From Streptomyces albiflavescens (lineage in GTDB: Bacteria; Actinomycetota; Actinomycetes; Streptomycetales; Streptomycetaceae): 64,000 bases of DNA. Shown here in pieces: positions 35,786 to 44,310 of the stretch. The stretch's first letter is position 1. The number at the start of each line of letters is the position of its first letter. A program made the translations under genes and the position numbers. Location of the stretch: contig NZ_BMMM01000030.1 in assembly GCF_014645835.1 (NCBI RefSeq), positions 47,768-111,767 on the forward strand, given 5' to 3'. The notes beneath the pieces are model-generated. The model was not told the DNA's origin, did no database searches, and was given only the letters and a program-made list of their open reading frames with translations.

Positions 35786-36214
35786 ATGCCGCGCGTGGAC
35801 CCGTACCGGAACTACAACTTCTTCATCGAGATCGACGCACTGATCGTCGGGGGCTTCACCGAATGCACCGGGTTCGGAGCCAGCGTCGACCCCATCGAGT
35901 ACCGCGAAGGGAGCGAAGCGCCGACAGCGCGAAAACTCCCCGGGATGACCAAGTACACGAACATCACGCTCAAGTGGGGTCTCACCGATTCCCGGGTCCT
36001 CTTCGACTGGTTCATGGGATTCACCCGGGGCGTCATCGACCGCAAGTCCGGCAGCATCGTGCAGGTCGATATCGACGGGGTCACCGAGAAGACCCGGTGG
36101 AACTTCTACGAGGCCTGGCCGGCCAAGTGGGACGGGCCCGACTTCAACGCCACTTCCAACGCCGTCGCCATCGAGACCCTCGAACTAGCCGTCGAGCGCA
36201 TGGAGAGGGCCTGA
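35786..36214 (+). CDS. inner tube protein (Cis1-like, gp19 family)
   Basis: 142 residues from ATG at 35786 behind GAAGGAGGAG. It is a T4 gp19/Hcp-like tube protein: NYNFFIEIDALIVGGFTECTG, then EYREGSEAPTARKLPGMTKYTNITLKWG and AIETLELAVERME. The length fits the family (~140-150). It stacks as hexameric rings inside the sheath and forms the hollow channel that carries cargo. A strong ribosome site and position just after the sheath suit the high copy number needed. Confidence 0.95.
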   Translation: MPRVDPYRNYNFFIEIDALIVGGFTECTGFGASVDPIEYREGSEAPTARKLPGMTKYTNITLKWGLTDSRVLFDWFMGFTRGVIDRKSGSIVQVDIDGVTEKTRWNFYEAWPAKWDGPDFNATSNAVAIETLELAVERMERA

Positions 36215-36217
36215 TCC

Positions 36218-36586
36218 GTGATGATCGCCACCGAGCACCCCTTCACGCTGCCCATCGGCTACCTCGACGACGAAGGCACGCTCCACCGCGAGGGTGTGAT
36301 GCGCATGGCCACTGCGGGCGACGAGATCCTGCCGCTCAAGGACCATCGTGTGCAGGCCAATGAGGCGTACCTCATCGTCATTCTGCTGTCCCGGGTCATC
36401 ACGCATCTGGGGACAGTTCCGAGCATCAATCCGAAGGTGATCGAGAACCTCTACGCCGGAGATCTGGCATTCCTGCAGGACTTCTACAACCAGGTCAACC
36501 GGACCGGTAACACCCGGCTCCACGCCTCCTGCCCGCGCTGCGAGCACGAATTCGACATGGAGTTGAGTGGAGTGGGGGGATCGTAG
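36218..36586 (+). CDS. phage-tail-assembly-like protein
   Basis: 122 residues from GTG at 36218 (ATG one codon later is possible). It has EHPFTLPIGYLDDEGTLHREGVMRMATAGDEILPLKD, then ANEAYLIVILLSRVITHLG and a C-terminal CPRCEHEFDMEL with Cys-x2-Cys. It matches the small tail-assembly proteins placed between tube and downstream genes in phage-tail-like systems, where they act like gpG-type chaperones. The Cys pair may bind zinc. The stop overlaps the DUF6760 reading frame. Confidence 0.75.
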   Translation: MMIATEHPFTLPIGYLDDEGTLHREGVMRMATAGDEILPLKDHRVQANEAYLIVILLSRVITHLGTVPSINPKVIENLYAGDLAFLQDFYNQVNRTGNTRLHASCPRCEHEFDMELSGVGGS

Positions 36587-36756
36587 GCTACCGCCTCGTT
36601 TCCCTGTACGAGGAGGTGGCCTTTCTCGCCTACCACTTCCACTGGCCGCAGGAGGAAATCCTCGCCATGGAACACGCCGAGCGGCGGCAGTGGATCGAGC
36701 AGATCTCGTCGATCAACCGGCGGATCTCCGAGGAATCGGAAGGGAAAGGGAGGTGA
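36583..36756 (+). CDS. DUF6760-like protein with no standard start codon
   Basis: A 57-codon frame reading VGYRLVSLYEEVAFLAYHFHWPQEEILAMEHAERR... ends at TGA 36754-36756. The core LYEEVAFLAYHFHWP and MEHAERRQW match the DUF6760 proteins that follow the tube-assembly gene in eCIS loci. No ATG, GTG or TTG lies at the expected start. The frame is open back to 36511 with only CTG codons, and the first in-frame GTG (36616) would cut the conserved helix. GGGGGGA at 36574 could serve a non-canonical ATC/GTA start. By synteny it is a gpGT-like assembly factor. Confidence 0.65.
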   Translation, partial: VGYRLVSLYEEVAFLAYHFHWPQEEILAMEHAERRQWIEQISSINRRISEESEGKGR

Positions 36757-37634
36757 CGGGGGGAGTGGACCCGAACGCTCTGCGGTGGCGTGCCTGGGCC
36801 GGTGTGTTGGCCGGCCGATACCGGTGGCGCAGCATGTACGGGCATCGTGTGGGGTTCGCCTTCGTGCGTCGCCGCGGACCGCTGCTCGTACGGGTGCTGC
36901 GCACCGCGGTGCGTACGGCCGAGGGAGCCATCACGCCACGTGGGCCAAGCCGGTCAGCCGTCTGCGGTGCGACGTTGCGGCCGACGAGAGGCGTTGAGGT
37001 CCGAGTGCGGACCCTCGCGCTGAACCGGACGCCTGCGCCTCGCGTCCCCGCACCGGCAGGTCACCTGCGGCAGGCGGCACCGGTCTCCCCGTCCCACCGC
37101 GACACCGCGCTGGTACGGGCGACGACCGTGCTGATGCGGAGGTCGGTTCCGACCGTGAGCCAGAACCCGGTCTCTGCCATGCGTGTGACAGCGATGGAGC
37201 GTTCGGTCTCGGTGGGACGGCCGCGCGTGGCGGCTCTGCGGCATGCCGTGCCAGGGACGGTCCAGTCCAACGTCCCAGTGGTGCGTGCTTCCGTACCGCC
37301 GCAGCCCGGCTCCCTGCGCACCCTCCAACTGCCTGTCACAGCGCCCCGGCTGCGCATCGAGGAGCCGCCGCATCGTTGGGCCCAACCCCAGGCCCAGCGC
37401 ACTATCCCGGAGAGCAACAGCCCCACAGCCGTAGCCCAGATGCGACCGGCCATGCCGGTACAAACGCGCCAGCGACCGACGACGGCTTCCATCGAGGAGC
37501 CGCGCCCACCGGCCGCCCCACGGCCGCCGATTCCCCAACAACCACCGGTGAACATCGACCAGTTGACCGACGACATCGTCCGGCGCATAGACCACCGCAT
37601 CACCGCCCACCGAGAACGGCTCGGGCGGATCTGA
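36753..37634 (+). CDS. Pro/Arg-rich eCIS protein in the tape-measure position
   Basis: 293 residues from GTG at 36753, overlapping the DUF6760 stop by 4 bp; GTG at 36765 is an alternative. The N-terminus (NALRWRAWAGVLAGRYRWRSMYGHRVGFAF) is compact. The middle is rich in Pro, Arg, Val and Thr and looks unstructured. The C-terminus (NIDQLTDDIVRRIDHRITAHRERLGRI) is a clear amphipathic helix, a tail seen in comparable eCIS proteins before the LysM gene. In phages this slot is held by the tape-measure gene. No function is proven; it may organise the tube interior or baseplate. Confidence 0.65.
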   Translation: MTGGVDPNALRWRAWAGVLAGRYRWRSMYGHRVGFAFVRRRGPLLVRVLRTAVRTAEGAITPRGPSRSAVCGATLRPTRGVEVRVRTLALNRTPAPRVPAPAGHLRQAAPVSPSHRDTALVRATTVLMRRSVPTVSQNPVSAMRVTAMERSVSVGRPRVAALRHAVPGTVQSNVPVVRASVPPQPGSLRTLQLPVTAPRLRIEEPPHRWAQPQAQRTIPESNSPTAVAQMRPAMPVQTRQRPTTASIEEPRPPAAPRPPIPQQPPVNIDQLTDDIVRRIDHRITAHRERLGRI

Positions 37635-37693
37635 CACGGAACGCCTACGCACACACATGCCCGCGAAGAACCTGAGGGGAGGACGCGGAACCC

Positions 37694-38377
37694 ATGCCGA
37701 TGAAGCAGCTGACGATCACGCCGCTGGACGGCAACGGACGGGCCCGCACCAGCCGGACGGTCACCGTGGCCTACAACCCCGAGGAATTCAGTGTCAGCAA
37801 GGACAACAACTTCGCCGTCCAGGGGATCCCCGGGCTCGGATCGCCGCTCGTGCAGTTCGTCAACGGCAACCAGCGCACCCTGGATGTCGAGCTGTTCTTC
37901 GACACCTACGACACCACCAGCGCCAACAAACAGGACGTACGCGAGCTGACCGCCCAGGTCACCGACCTGATGGAGCTCGATCCCGAACTGCACGCCCCAC
38001 CCGTCCTGGCCGTTGCCATGGCCGGCTTCCGGTTCACCGGTGTGCTCTCCCGTGCCCAGCAGCGGTTCCTTCTGCTGATGCCCAGCGGGAAACCGGTTCG
38101 GGCCCGGGTGAACTGCACGTTCATCGAGTACAAGGAGCCGGCCCGCGCCGCCGCCGAAGCCAATCTGCAGACCGCCGACTACAGCAAGGTCCACACCGTC
38201 CTGCCGGGCGAGACGCTCAGCTCGATCGCCGCCGCACGCTATGACGACCCGGCCCTGTGGCGGCCCCTCGCCCTCGCCAACGGACTCACCGACCCGCGGG
38301 CCCTCCGCCCGGGCCAGACGCTCCTCGTGCCCGCGCTGCCTTTCACCGATCCGCGCACCATGGAGGTCCTGGCATGA
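37694..38377 (+). CDS. LysM tube-initiator protein (Cis7/Afp7-like)
   Basis: 227 residues from ATG at 37694. The N-terminal ~160 residues are the gp53/Afp7-type tube adaptor (LTITPLDGNGRARTSRTVTVAYNPEEFSVSKDNNFAVQ, then RTLDVELFFDTYD). The C-terminal ~55 residues form a LysM domain (HTVLPGETLSSIAAARYDDPALWRPLALANG, RPGQTLLVPALP). Homologues join the inner tube to the baseplate hub. The LysM part holds internal baseplate contacts in Afp/PVC and need not bind peptidoglycan. It overlaps the next gene start by 4 bp. Confidence 0.9.
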   Translation: MPMKQLTITPLDGNGRARTSRTVTVAYNPEEFSVSKDNNFAVQGIPGLGSPLVQFVNGNQRTLDVELFFDTYDTTSANKQDVRELTAQVTDLMELDPELHAPPVLAVAMAGFRFTGVLSRAQQRFLLLMPSGKPVRARVNCTFIEYKEPARAAAEANLQTADYSKVHTVLPGETLSSIAAARYDDPALWRPLALANGLTDPRALRPGQTLLVPALPFTDPRTMEVLA

Positions 38378-39588
38378 CGACGCCCCCGCCGCACACCTCC
38401 TACGCGCCCGCATTCACCCTCTCGCTCGGCGGGGCTCCGCTGCCGACCGGTATGCGCGCCTGTGTGACGAGCCTGCGCTACCAGGACGGCCTGGACGGCG
38501 CCGACCGCGTCGAGCTGACCATTGCCGACGACCGCATGCAGTGGCTCGACCACCCCCAACTCGCCCTCGACACGCCCTTCGAGCTGTCCATCGGCTACGC
38601 GCCCCAGCCCCTGGAGAAGGTCTTCACCGGCGAAGTGACCGGCATCGACGCCGCGTTCCCCTCCTCCGGTACGCCGACGGTCACCGTCGTCGCCCACGAC
38701 TTCCTGCAACGGCTCACCAAGGGAGCCAAGGACCGCGCCTTCGCCCTGAGCCGGCCGTGTATCGGGAAGTTCCCGCTGCCCGACCCGATCGTCGCGGCGA
38801 CGGTGGCGGCGACCAACCTCCTTGTCCCCGTGGTCGATCCGGCCGGTGCGGCGCTGTCCTTCCTCGCGCTGCTCGCGACGTACGCGATCGATCCGGCGGA
38901 CGCGAAGCGGTCGGTCCGTATCCAGCAGGGCCAGAGCGACTTCGACTTCCTGAGCGGGCTGGCCCGGCAGAACGGCTGGGACATGTTCATCGACCACACC
39001 GCGCAGCCGCAGGGGTACGTGCTGCGCTTCCTTTTCCCCACCCCGGAGTTCCCGCCCGCGGCCGTGCTGGCCCGCGGCAGCACGCTGCTGGACTTCACGC
39101 CTCGCATCAGCGAGGTCGGGCAGGTGGCGGCGGTATCGGCGCGGATCTGGGTCTCGGCCCTCAAGGCCGAGTTCGTCGTCGTACTCGGCTGGGACTACGA
39201 CAGGGCCGGCTTCGACCTTCAGGTGTATCCGGGGCTCGGCGACCTCGACGCACTGCTCGGCGACGAGAAGGCCCGCAGCACCCTCACGGTCACGGCCGAC
39301 GGCCCGGCGACTGTGCCCCGGCGCATCCTCGGCGAGCTGCTGCCCCGGCTCAACAGCCGTCTGACCGCGAGTGGTTCGGCGATCGGCGACCCCCGGATCA
39401 AGGCCGGGAAGGTCATCGCGGCGACGGGCGTCGGTGAGCGGTTCAGCGGCCTGTACCGGGTGACCTCGGCCACCCACACCATCGACAGCGGCGGCTACCG
39501 GACCGCCTTCGACGTGCGCCGCGAGGTGTGGTTCCCGGAGCTGCCCCTTCCACGGGGGCTGCGGCTCCAAGGCCAACGAGTCCTGTGA
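38374..39588 (+). CDS. baseplate hub protein (gp27/late-control D family, Cis8-like)
   Basis: 404 residues from ATG at 38374, coupled to the LysM gene by ATGA. It carries the hub signature: TSLRYQDGLDGADRVELTIADD, then LDTPFELSIGYAPQPLEKVFTGEVTGIDAAFP, FDFLSGLARQNGWDMFID and the C-terminal GLYRVTSATHTIDSGGYRTAFDVRRE. It is the VgrG-N/gp27-type half of the spike complex; the gp5-like beta-helix half is in the next gene. It forms the trimeric adaptor between the sixfold tube and threefold spike. Confidence 0.9.
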   Translation: MTTPPPHTSYAPAFTLSLGGAPLPTGMRACVTSLRYQDGLDGADRVELTIADDRMQWLDHPQLALDTPFELSIGYAPQPLEKVFTGEVTGIDAAFPSSGTPTVTVVAHDFLQRLTKGAKDRAFALSRPCIGKFPLPDPIVAATVAATNLLVPVVDPAGAALSFLALLATYAIDPADAKRSVRIQQGQSDFDFLSGLARQNGWDMFIDHTAQPQGYVLRFLFPTPEFPPAAVLARGSTLLDFTPRISEVGQVAAVSARIWVSALKAEFVVVLGWDYDRAGFDLQVYPGLGDLDALLGDEKARSTLTVTADGPATVPRRILGELLPRLNSRLTASGSAIGDPRIKAGKVIAATGVGERFSGLYRVTSATHTIDSGGYRTAFDVRREVWFPELPLPRGLRLQGQRVL

Positions 39589-39603
39589 GAAGGGGAGTCC
39601 GAC

Positions 39604-40269
39604 ATGGCTTACAAGCTGTACGAGTCCGATCCGGGGCCCGAGAAAGAGGGGCCGGAGTCCGCCACCCGCCTGGTCAGCGGCACCGTCGTCAACGACTGTG
39701 AGGGTGCGGCGCACGGCAATGTGCTCGTGCGCATCCCGGCGCTCGGCGAAGAAGTGTGGGCCCGGCTGGTGGTGGCCGGCGGGGGCCAGGGCACTGGGAT
39801 CTACTACCAGCCACGGATCGGCGACGAGGTGCTGGTCGGACTGAGCGGCAACGACGCGTTCGTCATGGGCGGGATGTTCAGCCCGCGCGCCGGACCGCCG
39901 GTGGACACCGCCGCGGACGCGCAGACCAAACGCGTCATCCGCAGCGGGCTCAAGGACCGGCCCGACGGGCACCGCATCGAACTCGACGACGGCCGCCGGT
40001 CGCTCTCCATCACCAGCACGACCGGGCAGCGGGTGACCCTCACCCCTGAGGAGATCACCCTCTCCAACAAGGCGGGGACGGTGAGCATCACGCTCACCGA
40101 CAAGAACAAGCGCATCACGGTCAAGGGCGCGGACATCGAGCTCGAGGGCACGACGTCGCTCACCCTCAAGGCCCCGAAGATCGACATCACGTCCACCACC
40201 GGGGCCGTCACCATCAACGCGCAGACCGGGGCCACCGTCATCGGCGGCCATCCGATCAAGCTCAACTAG
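39604..40269 (+). CDS. spike protein (gp5/baseplate V-like)
   Basis: 221 residues from ATG at 39604. An OB-fold (LVSGTVVNDCEGAAHGNVLVRIPALGEEVWARLVVAGGGQGTGIYYQPRIGDEVLVGL) leads into a repetitive Ser/Thr/Lys-rich beta-helix (ITLSNKAGTVSITLTDKNKRITVKGADIELEG, then ITSTTGAVTINAQTGATVIGG). That is the normal build of a contractile-tail puncturing spike lacking lysozyme. It trimerises on the hub and is tipped by the PAAR protein encoded next. Confidence 0.9.
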   Translation: MAYKLYESDPGPEKEGPESATRLVSGTVVNDCEGAAHGNVLVRIPALGEEVWARLVVAGGGQGTGIYYQPRIGDEVLVGLSGNDAFVMGGMFSPRAGPPVDTAADAQTKRVIRSGLKDRPDGHRIELDDGRRSLSITSTTGQRVTLTPEEITLSNKAGTVSITLTDKNKRITVKGADIELEGTTSLTLKAPKIDITSTTGAVTINAQTGATVIGGHPIKLN

Positions 40270-40280
40270 GAGGCGACGGC

Positions 40281-40586
40281 ATGCCCTTCGCGGCCCGTGT
40301 CGGCGACACCACCAGCCACGGCACGCCCCTCACACCGCCCGGCCCGCCCGGCGGCAGCCTCGACGTCCTCATCGGAGGCAGTCCGGCCTGGCGCGCCGGA
40401 AGCGATGTGCACGTCTGCCCACAGGTCTCGGGAAACGTGCCGCACACCGGCGGTGCGGTGGCCATGGGCAGCAAGACCGTATTCATCAACGGCCTGCCCG
40501 CGGCCCGCAGCGGCGATCAGATCACCGAGACGGGGCCGCCCAACTCGATCGCTGTGGGCTGCCCCACTGTGGAGATCGGAGGCTGA
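40281..40586 (+). CDS. PAAR-domain spike tip
   Basis: 101 residues from ATG at 40281. It shows the PAAR pattern: AARVGDTTSHGTPLTPPGPPGGSLDVLIGGSPAWRAGSDVHVCPQ, then GAVAMGSKTVFINGLPAARSGDQI. The repeated His/Cys positions (SHG, HVC, and the C-terminal CPTVEIGG) fit the metal-bound conical tip that sharpens the spike. There is no effector extension, so it is a structural PAAR. It equals Afp10 in order. Confidence 0.9.
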   Translation: MPFAARVGDTTSHGTPLTPPGPPGGSLDVLIGGSPAWRAGSDVHVCPQVSGNVPHTGGAVAMGSKTVFINGLPAARSGDQITETGPPNSIAVGCPTVEIGG

Positions 40587-40591
40587 ACCGC

Positions 40592-41014
40592 ATGGGCACC
40601 CCTTACCCCGACCCTGCGCGGGCCTTCCTCGGCACCGGCTGGGCCTTCCCTCCGCGTGTCGAACCGGACGGCCGGATCGCCGAGGCGGTGTACGAGGAGG
40701 ACGTGCGCCAGGCCATCGTGATCATCCTGGGCACCGACCCGGGTGAACGCGTCATGCGTCCTCGCTTCGGTGCCGGGCTGAGCACTTTCGTCTTCGAGCC
40801 CATGACGGCCGCGCTGACGGCCCGCATCGCCGAGCAAGTGCGGAACGCGCTGACCGACTGGGAGCCCCGGATCGACGTCGTCTCGGTGGAGGTCATGGCG
40901 CAGGAACGGGCAGCGGGCACCCTGCTGATCGACGTCTCGTACCGAGTGCGGGCGACCAACACGCTGCGGAACCTGGTGTACCCCTTCTACCTGGGTGAGG
41001 GGGCCGGTACATGA
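40592..41014 (+). CDS. gp25-like baseplate wedge protein (Cis9-like)
   Basis: 140 residues from ATG at 40592. The gp25/GPW domain is seen from YEEDVRQAIVIILGTDPGERVMRPRFGAGLSTFVFEP to ISYRVRATNTLRNLVYPF. Key features are the PGERVMRPRFG turn and the EPR (WEPRI) near the middle. It is the universal baseplate-sheath initiator: the first sheath ring builds on it. It overlaps the J-like gene by 4 bp. Confidence 0.92.
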   Translation: MGTPYPDPARAFLGTGWAFPPRVEPDGRIAEAVYEEDVRQAIVIILGTDPGERVMRPRFGAGLSTFVFEPMTAALTARIAEQVRNALTDWEPRIDVVSVEVMAQERAAGTLLIDVSYRVRATNTLRNLVYPFYLGEGAGT

Positions 41015-44000
41015 GCACCGACAGTCCGATCCCGCGCCCGGGCATCGAGGCCGAGGACCTCCTGCACCAGCTCCGGGCGCTGATACCCGGGTTCGTACCG
41101 GAGTGGATTCCAGGAGAGCAGGGCCCAGACGCCGCGATGCTGCGGATCGCGGCCCGCTGTCTGCACGCCCTCGCGCAGCGACTGGCCCAGGCACCGGACA
41201 AGAACCGGGCGGCGTTCTACGGGATGCTCGGGCTGCGGCAGACCCCGCCGCAGCCCGCCCGCGTACCGGTCGTGTTCCGGTTGGCCGAGGGCGCCGCCGA
41301 CGTACGGTTACCGGCCGGGACACGGGTGGCAGCGCCCCCGCCGCCCGGCGCGTCCGCCCAGCTCGTCTACGAGACGGAGCAGCCCACCGGACTCACCGCG
41401 ACGGGCCTGCGCGAGATCGTCAGCCTGTGGCCCGGCCGGGACCAGTACCTCGACCACAGCCCGGAGCATGAGCAGCGGCTGCCGTTCCGGCCGTTCGACC
41501 GACCGGCTCTGCGTAAAGTCCCGCACGAGTTGTACCTCGGGCACGACCTGCTGCTCAATCTGTCGGGGCGCAGCAGCACCGCAGTGTCCTTCGACCTGAC
41601 CACCCCCGGCAGCGAACATCTCGACATCCGCTGGGAGTACTGGGACGGCACCGGCTGGCGCGGCTTCGCCGGGATGCGGCCGTCCTGCAGTGATGCCGCG
41701 GCGCAGCAGCCGGACAGCACCGACGGGATGCGGCGCAGTGGCACGTACCGGCTGGAGACGGACTGCGCGGAGACCGCGAGGACTTCGGTCGACGGCGTCG
41801 AGACCTTCTGGGTCCGCGGACGTCTCGCGGAGACGGAGCCCTTGCCGCCCGACCCCGCCCGCGTGCTGCCGGAGGTTGACGCGATCCGGCTGAGCAGCCG
41901 GACGTCGCGCGGCTACGCGGCGGTGTGGCGGGTCAGTGCAGGGGACTCCGTACCGCGTCAGGGCCACGTGGCGGTGCTGGTGCGGGACGCGACCGGTGTG
42001 CCGCTGGAGAACGTGCGCGTTCGGGTCGAGGGGAGCGACGCCAAGCGCACCAACCGCCGTGGCCATACGGAGCTCGCTGCCTCGGCGGGGGATGTTCTCG
42101 TTGTCGCCCTCGGGTCGTTCGAGCAGGAGGTGCGGATCCCCGAGGACATGGCGTCCATGGTCTTCACACTCGACATGCTGCTCGCGGACCGAGCACTCGC
42201 CGCCGATACCGAGGTGGATCTCAGCAAGCCCTTCCTGCCCTTCGGAGCACAGCCGCAGTCGGGAGCGGCCTTTCACTTCTGCTGTGAGGAGGCGCTGAGC
42301 AAACCGGGTGCGCGGCTGCGCGTCTATGTCCGGCCCGCTGCCCTGCTGCCCGGCGACGGCACCAAGATGCCGCATGTGGTGAGCTGGGAGTACTTCAACG
42401 GGCGGGAGTGGACCTCGGTACGGACCGACGTCACTCAATCCCCGGGCGACTTCACCCGGCACGGCTTCGTCGATCTACCGCCCGTTCCCGCCGACATGGC
42501 AGCCGTCGAGGTGGCGGGTGTGACGGCTCGCTGGATGCGGGTCCGGCTGGTCGGCGGCGGATACGGCGTCACGCGCACCGTCACGGTGGGGGAGGACGCC
42601 ACGAAACTCTCGCTCTTCGAGAGCCGCCCTCCCGTGCTGGCCGATTTCCGACTCGGCTACACCTGGCAGCAGGGGCCCTTCCCGCCCGAACACGTGCGTA
42701 CGTACAACGACTTCCGCTTCGAGGACCGGACGGAGGAGGCCGCCTGGCCCGGCGGCACCTTCCAGCCGTACAAGCCCGTCTCCGAGGCCCTGCCCGCGTT
42801 GTACCTCGGTTTCGACGGCGGGCTGCCGGTGGACAGTGTCGGGATCTTCTTCGACCTGGTGGAGGAGGCCGGAGGCTCGGTGCCGCCCAGGCTGGTTTGG
42901 GAGTACTTCAACGGTTCTGGGTGGGCCCGGCTGAGCGTCGTCGACAGGACCCGAGAGCTGCGCGTACCGGGTGTCCTCACCTTGGTCGGTCCCCAGGACA
43001 GCGCGCTGCTGGCCCGTTTCGGCACCCCGCGCCACTGGTTGCGGGCCCGCCTGGCGCAGGACGGTCCGCCCACGGCTTCCTTGATCAATTCCGTACGCCC
43101 GAACGCGGTGTGGGCGGTGCAGCGGCAGACCCTGCGAGCTGAGCCGCTCGGGACCAGCACGGGCACTCCTTCGCAGGTCTACGCGTTCCGACAGATCCCG
43201 CTGCTGCCGGAGCGCCGTATTGAGGTGCGTGAGCTGTCGGGTCCGCGAGCGGCGGTGGAGTGGCGGTTCGTGGCGGCACAGCTGTTCGGCGGGGACGAGG
43301 GGGCGATCCGGGCGCTGGAGCGGGACCTGGCCGCCGACGGCGGGCCCGAGGAGGTGCGGCGCGGGCCGCTGCGGCTGCGCCGTGACCGGCTGGGGCGGGT
43401 CAGCGAGGTCTGGGTGCTCTGGGAGGAGCACGACAACCTCGACGCATCGGGGCCCGCGGACCGTCACTTGGCCATCGATCCGTTGCGCGGCCGGGTGCTG
43501 TTCGGCGACGGGACGCACGGCCGCGTGCCGCCGCCAGGCGCCGCGATTCTCGCCGATCTCTGCAGGACGGGAGGCGGCAGCGCAGGCAATGTCGCGACGT
43601 ACACCGTCAGCCAGGTGCTGGGGGCGGCCGCCGGCATCGAGGAGGTCGGCAACCCTGTCCCGGCCGAGGGCGGGGCGGACGCCGAGACGTTCGAGCAGCT
43701 GCTGCGGCGCGGGCCGGGGACCGTACGGGCCCGGGGCAGGGCGGTCACGGCCGGGGACTACGAGGCACTGGCGCGCGCCGCATCGCCTTCGGTGGCCCGG
43801 GTACGGGCGTATCCGGGGCACGGCACCGACGGCCGTCCGGCACCGGGGCGGGTGACTCTGGTCGTCGTGCCCTTCAGCGGAGAGCCGCGGCCAGGCCCCT
43901 CGTTCGGCCTGTGCGAGGAGGTGCGGCGCTCCGTCGCGGCCCTCGCGCCCGCAGGTCTGGCCGACGGAATCGCCGTGATCGGCCCCGCGTATCTGGAGGT

Positions 44001-44307
44001 CGGCGTCGACGCGACACTCGTGCCCCGGGACCTGACACGGGCGGGCGCGGTCGAACAGGCGGCGAGGCAGGCGTTGAACGCCTTCTTCGACCCGGTGCGC
44101 GGCGGCCCTGACGGTGCCGGTCTCGAACCGGGCGGTGACGTGTACGCCTCCGATCTGGCCGCCGTGCTGGAGGGCGTGGAGGGCATCGACCGCGTCGAGG
44201 AGTTGGCGCTGCTGCTCGCTGCCGTACCGCAGGGCGATGTGGCGCGGATACCCGCGGGACGCCTGGCTGCCGCCGGCCTCCTGCGTCTGCGATTGACGGG
44301 AGAGTGA
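41011..44307 (+). CDS. baseplate J/gp6-like protein (Cis11-like) with inserted Ig-like domain
   Basis: 1098 residues from ATG at 41011. The C-terminal half carries the baseplate J/gp47 region (HLAIDPLRGRVLFGDGTHGRVPPPGA, GGSAGNVATYTVSQV, NPVPAEGGADAETFEQLLRRGPGTVRARGRAVTAGDYEALAR). The N-terminal half has repeated beta-rich modules with WEYWDGTGWRGF, WEYFNGREWTSV and WEYFNGSGWARL. Near 315-385 there is an inserted carboxypeptidase-regulatory-like domain (VPLENVRVRVEGSDAKRTNRRGHTEL). It forms the wedge that triggers sheath contraction, like Afp11. It is longer than typical phage gp6/J because of the extra modules. Confidence 0.88.
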   Translation: MSTDSPIPRPGIEAEDLLHQLRALIPGFVPEWIPGEQGPDAAMLRIAARCLHALAQRLAQAPDKNRAAFYGMLGLRQTPPQPARVPVVFRLAEGAADVRLPAGTRVAAPPPPGASAQLVYETEQPTGLTATGLREIVSLWPGRDQYLDHSPEHEQRLPFRPFDRPALRKVPHELYLGHDLLLNLSGRSSTAVSFDLTTPGSEHLDIRWEYWDGTGWRGFAGMRPSCSDAAAQQPDSTDGMRRSGTYRLETDCAETARTSVDGVETFWVRGRLAETEPLPPDPARVLPEVDAIRLSSRTSRGYAAVWRVSAGDSVPRQGHVAVLVRDATGVPLENVRVRVEGSDAKRTNRRGHTELAASAGDVLVVALGSFEQEVRIPEDMASMVFTLDMLLADRALAADTEVDLSKPFLPFGAQPQSGAAFHFCCEEALSKPGARLRVYVRPAALLPGDGTKMPHVVSWEYFNGREWTSVRTDVTQSPGDFTRHGFVDLPPVPADMAAVEVAGVTARWMRVRLVGGGYGVTRTVTVGEDATKLSLFESRPPVLADFRLGYTWQQGPFPPEHVRTYNDFRFEDRTEEAAWPGGTFQPYKPVSEALPALYLGFDGGLPVDSVGIFFDLVEEAGGSVPPRLVWEYFNGSGWARLSVVDRTRELRVPGVLTLVGPQDSALLARFGTPRHWLRARLAQDGPPTASLINSVRPNAVWAVQRQTLRAEPLGTSTGTPSQVYAFRQIPLLPERRIEVRELSGPRAAVEWRFVAAQLFGGDEGAIRALERDLAADGGPEEVRRGPLRLRRDRLGRVSEVWVLWEEHDNLDASGPADRHLAIDPLRGRVLFGDGTHGRVPPPGAAILADLCRTGGGSAGNVATYTVSQVLGAAAGIEEVGNPVPAEGGADAETFEQLLRRGPGTVRARGRAVTAGDYEALARAASPSVARVRAYPGHGTDGRPAPGRVTLVVVPFSGEPRPGPSFGLCEEVRRSVAALAPAGLADGIAVIGPAYLEVGVDATLVPRDLTRAGAVEQAARQALNAFFDPVRGGPDGAGLEPGGDVYASDLAAVLEGVEGIDRVEELALLLAAVPQGDVARIPAGRLAAAGLLRLRLTGE

Positions 44308-44310
44308 GCC

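Noticed and set aside
38239..40251. 670-codon minus-strand frame opposite hub and spike genes
   Set aside because: Pro/Arg/Gly/Asp-rich composition with no domain; caused by high third-position GC of the real genes on the plus strand.
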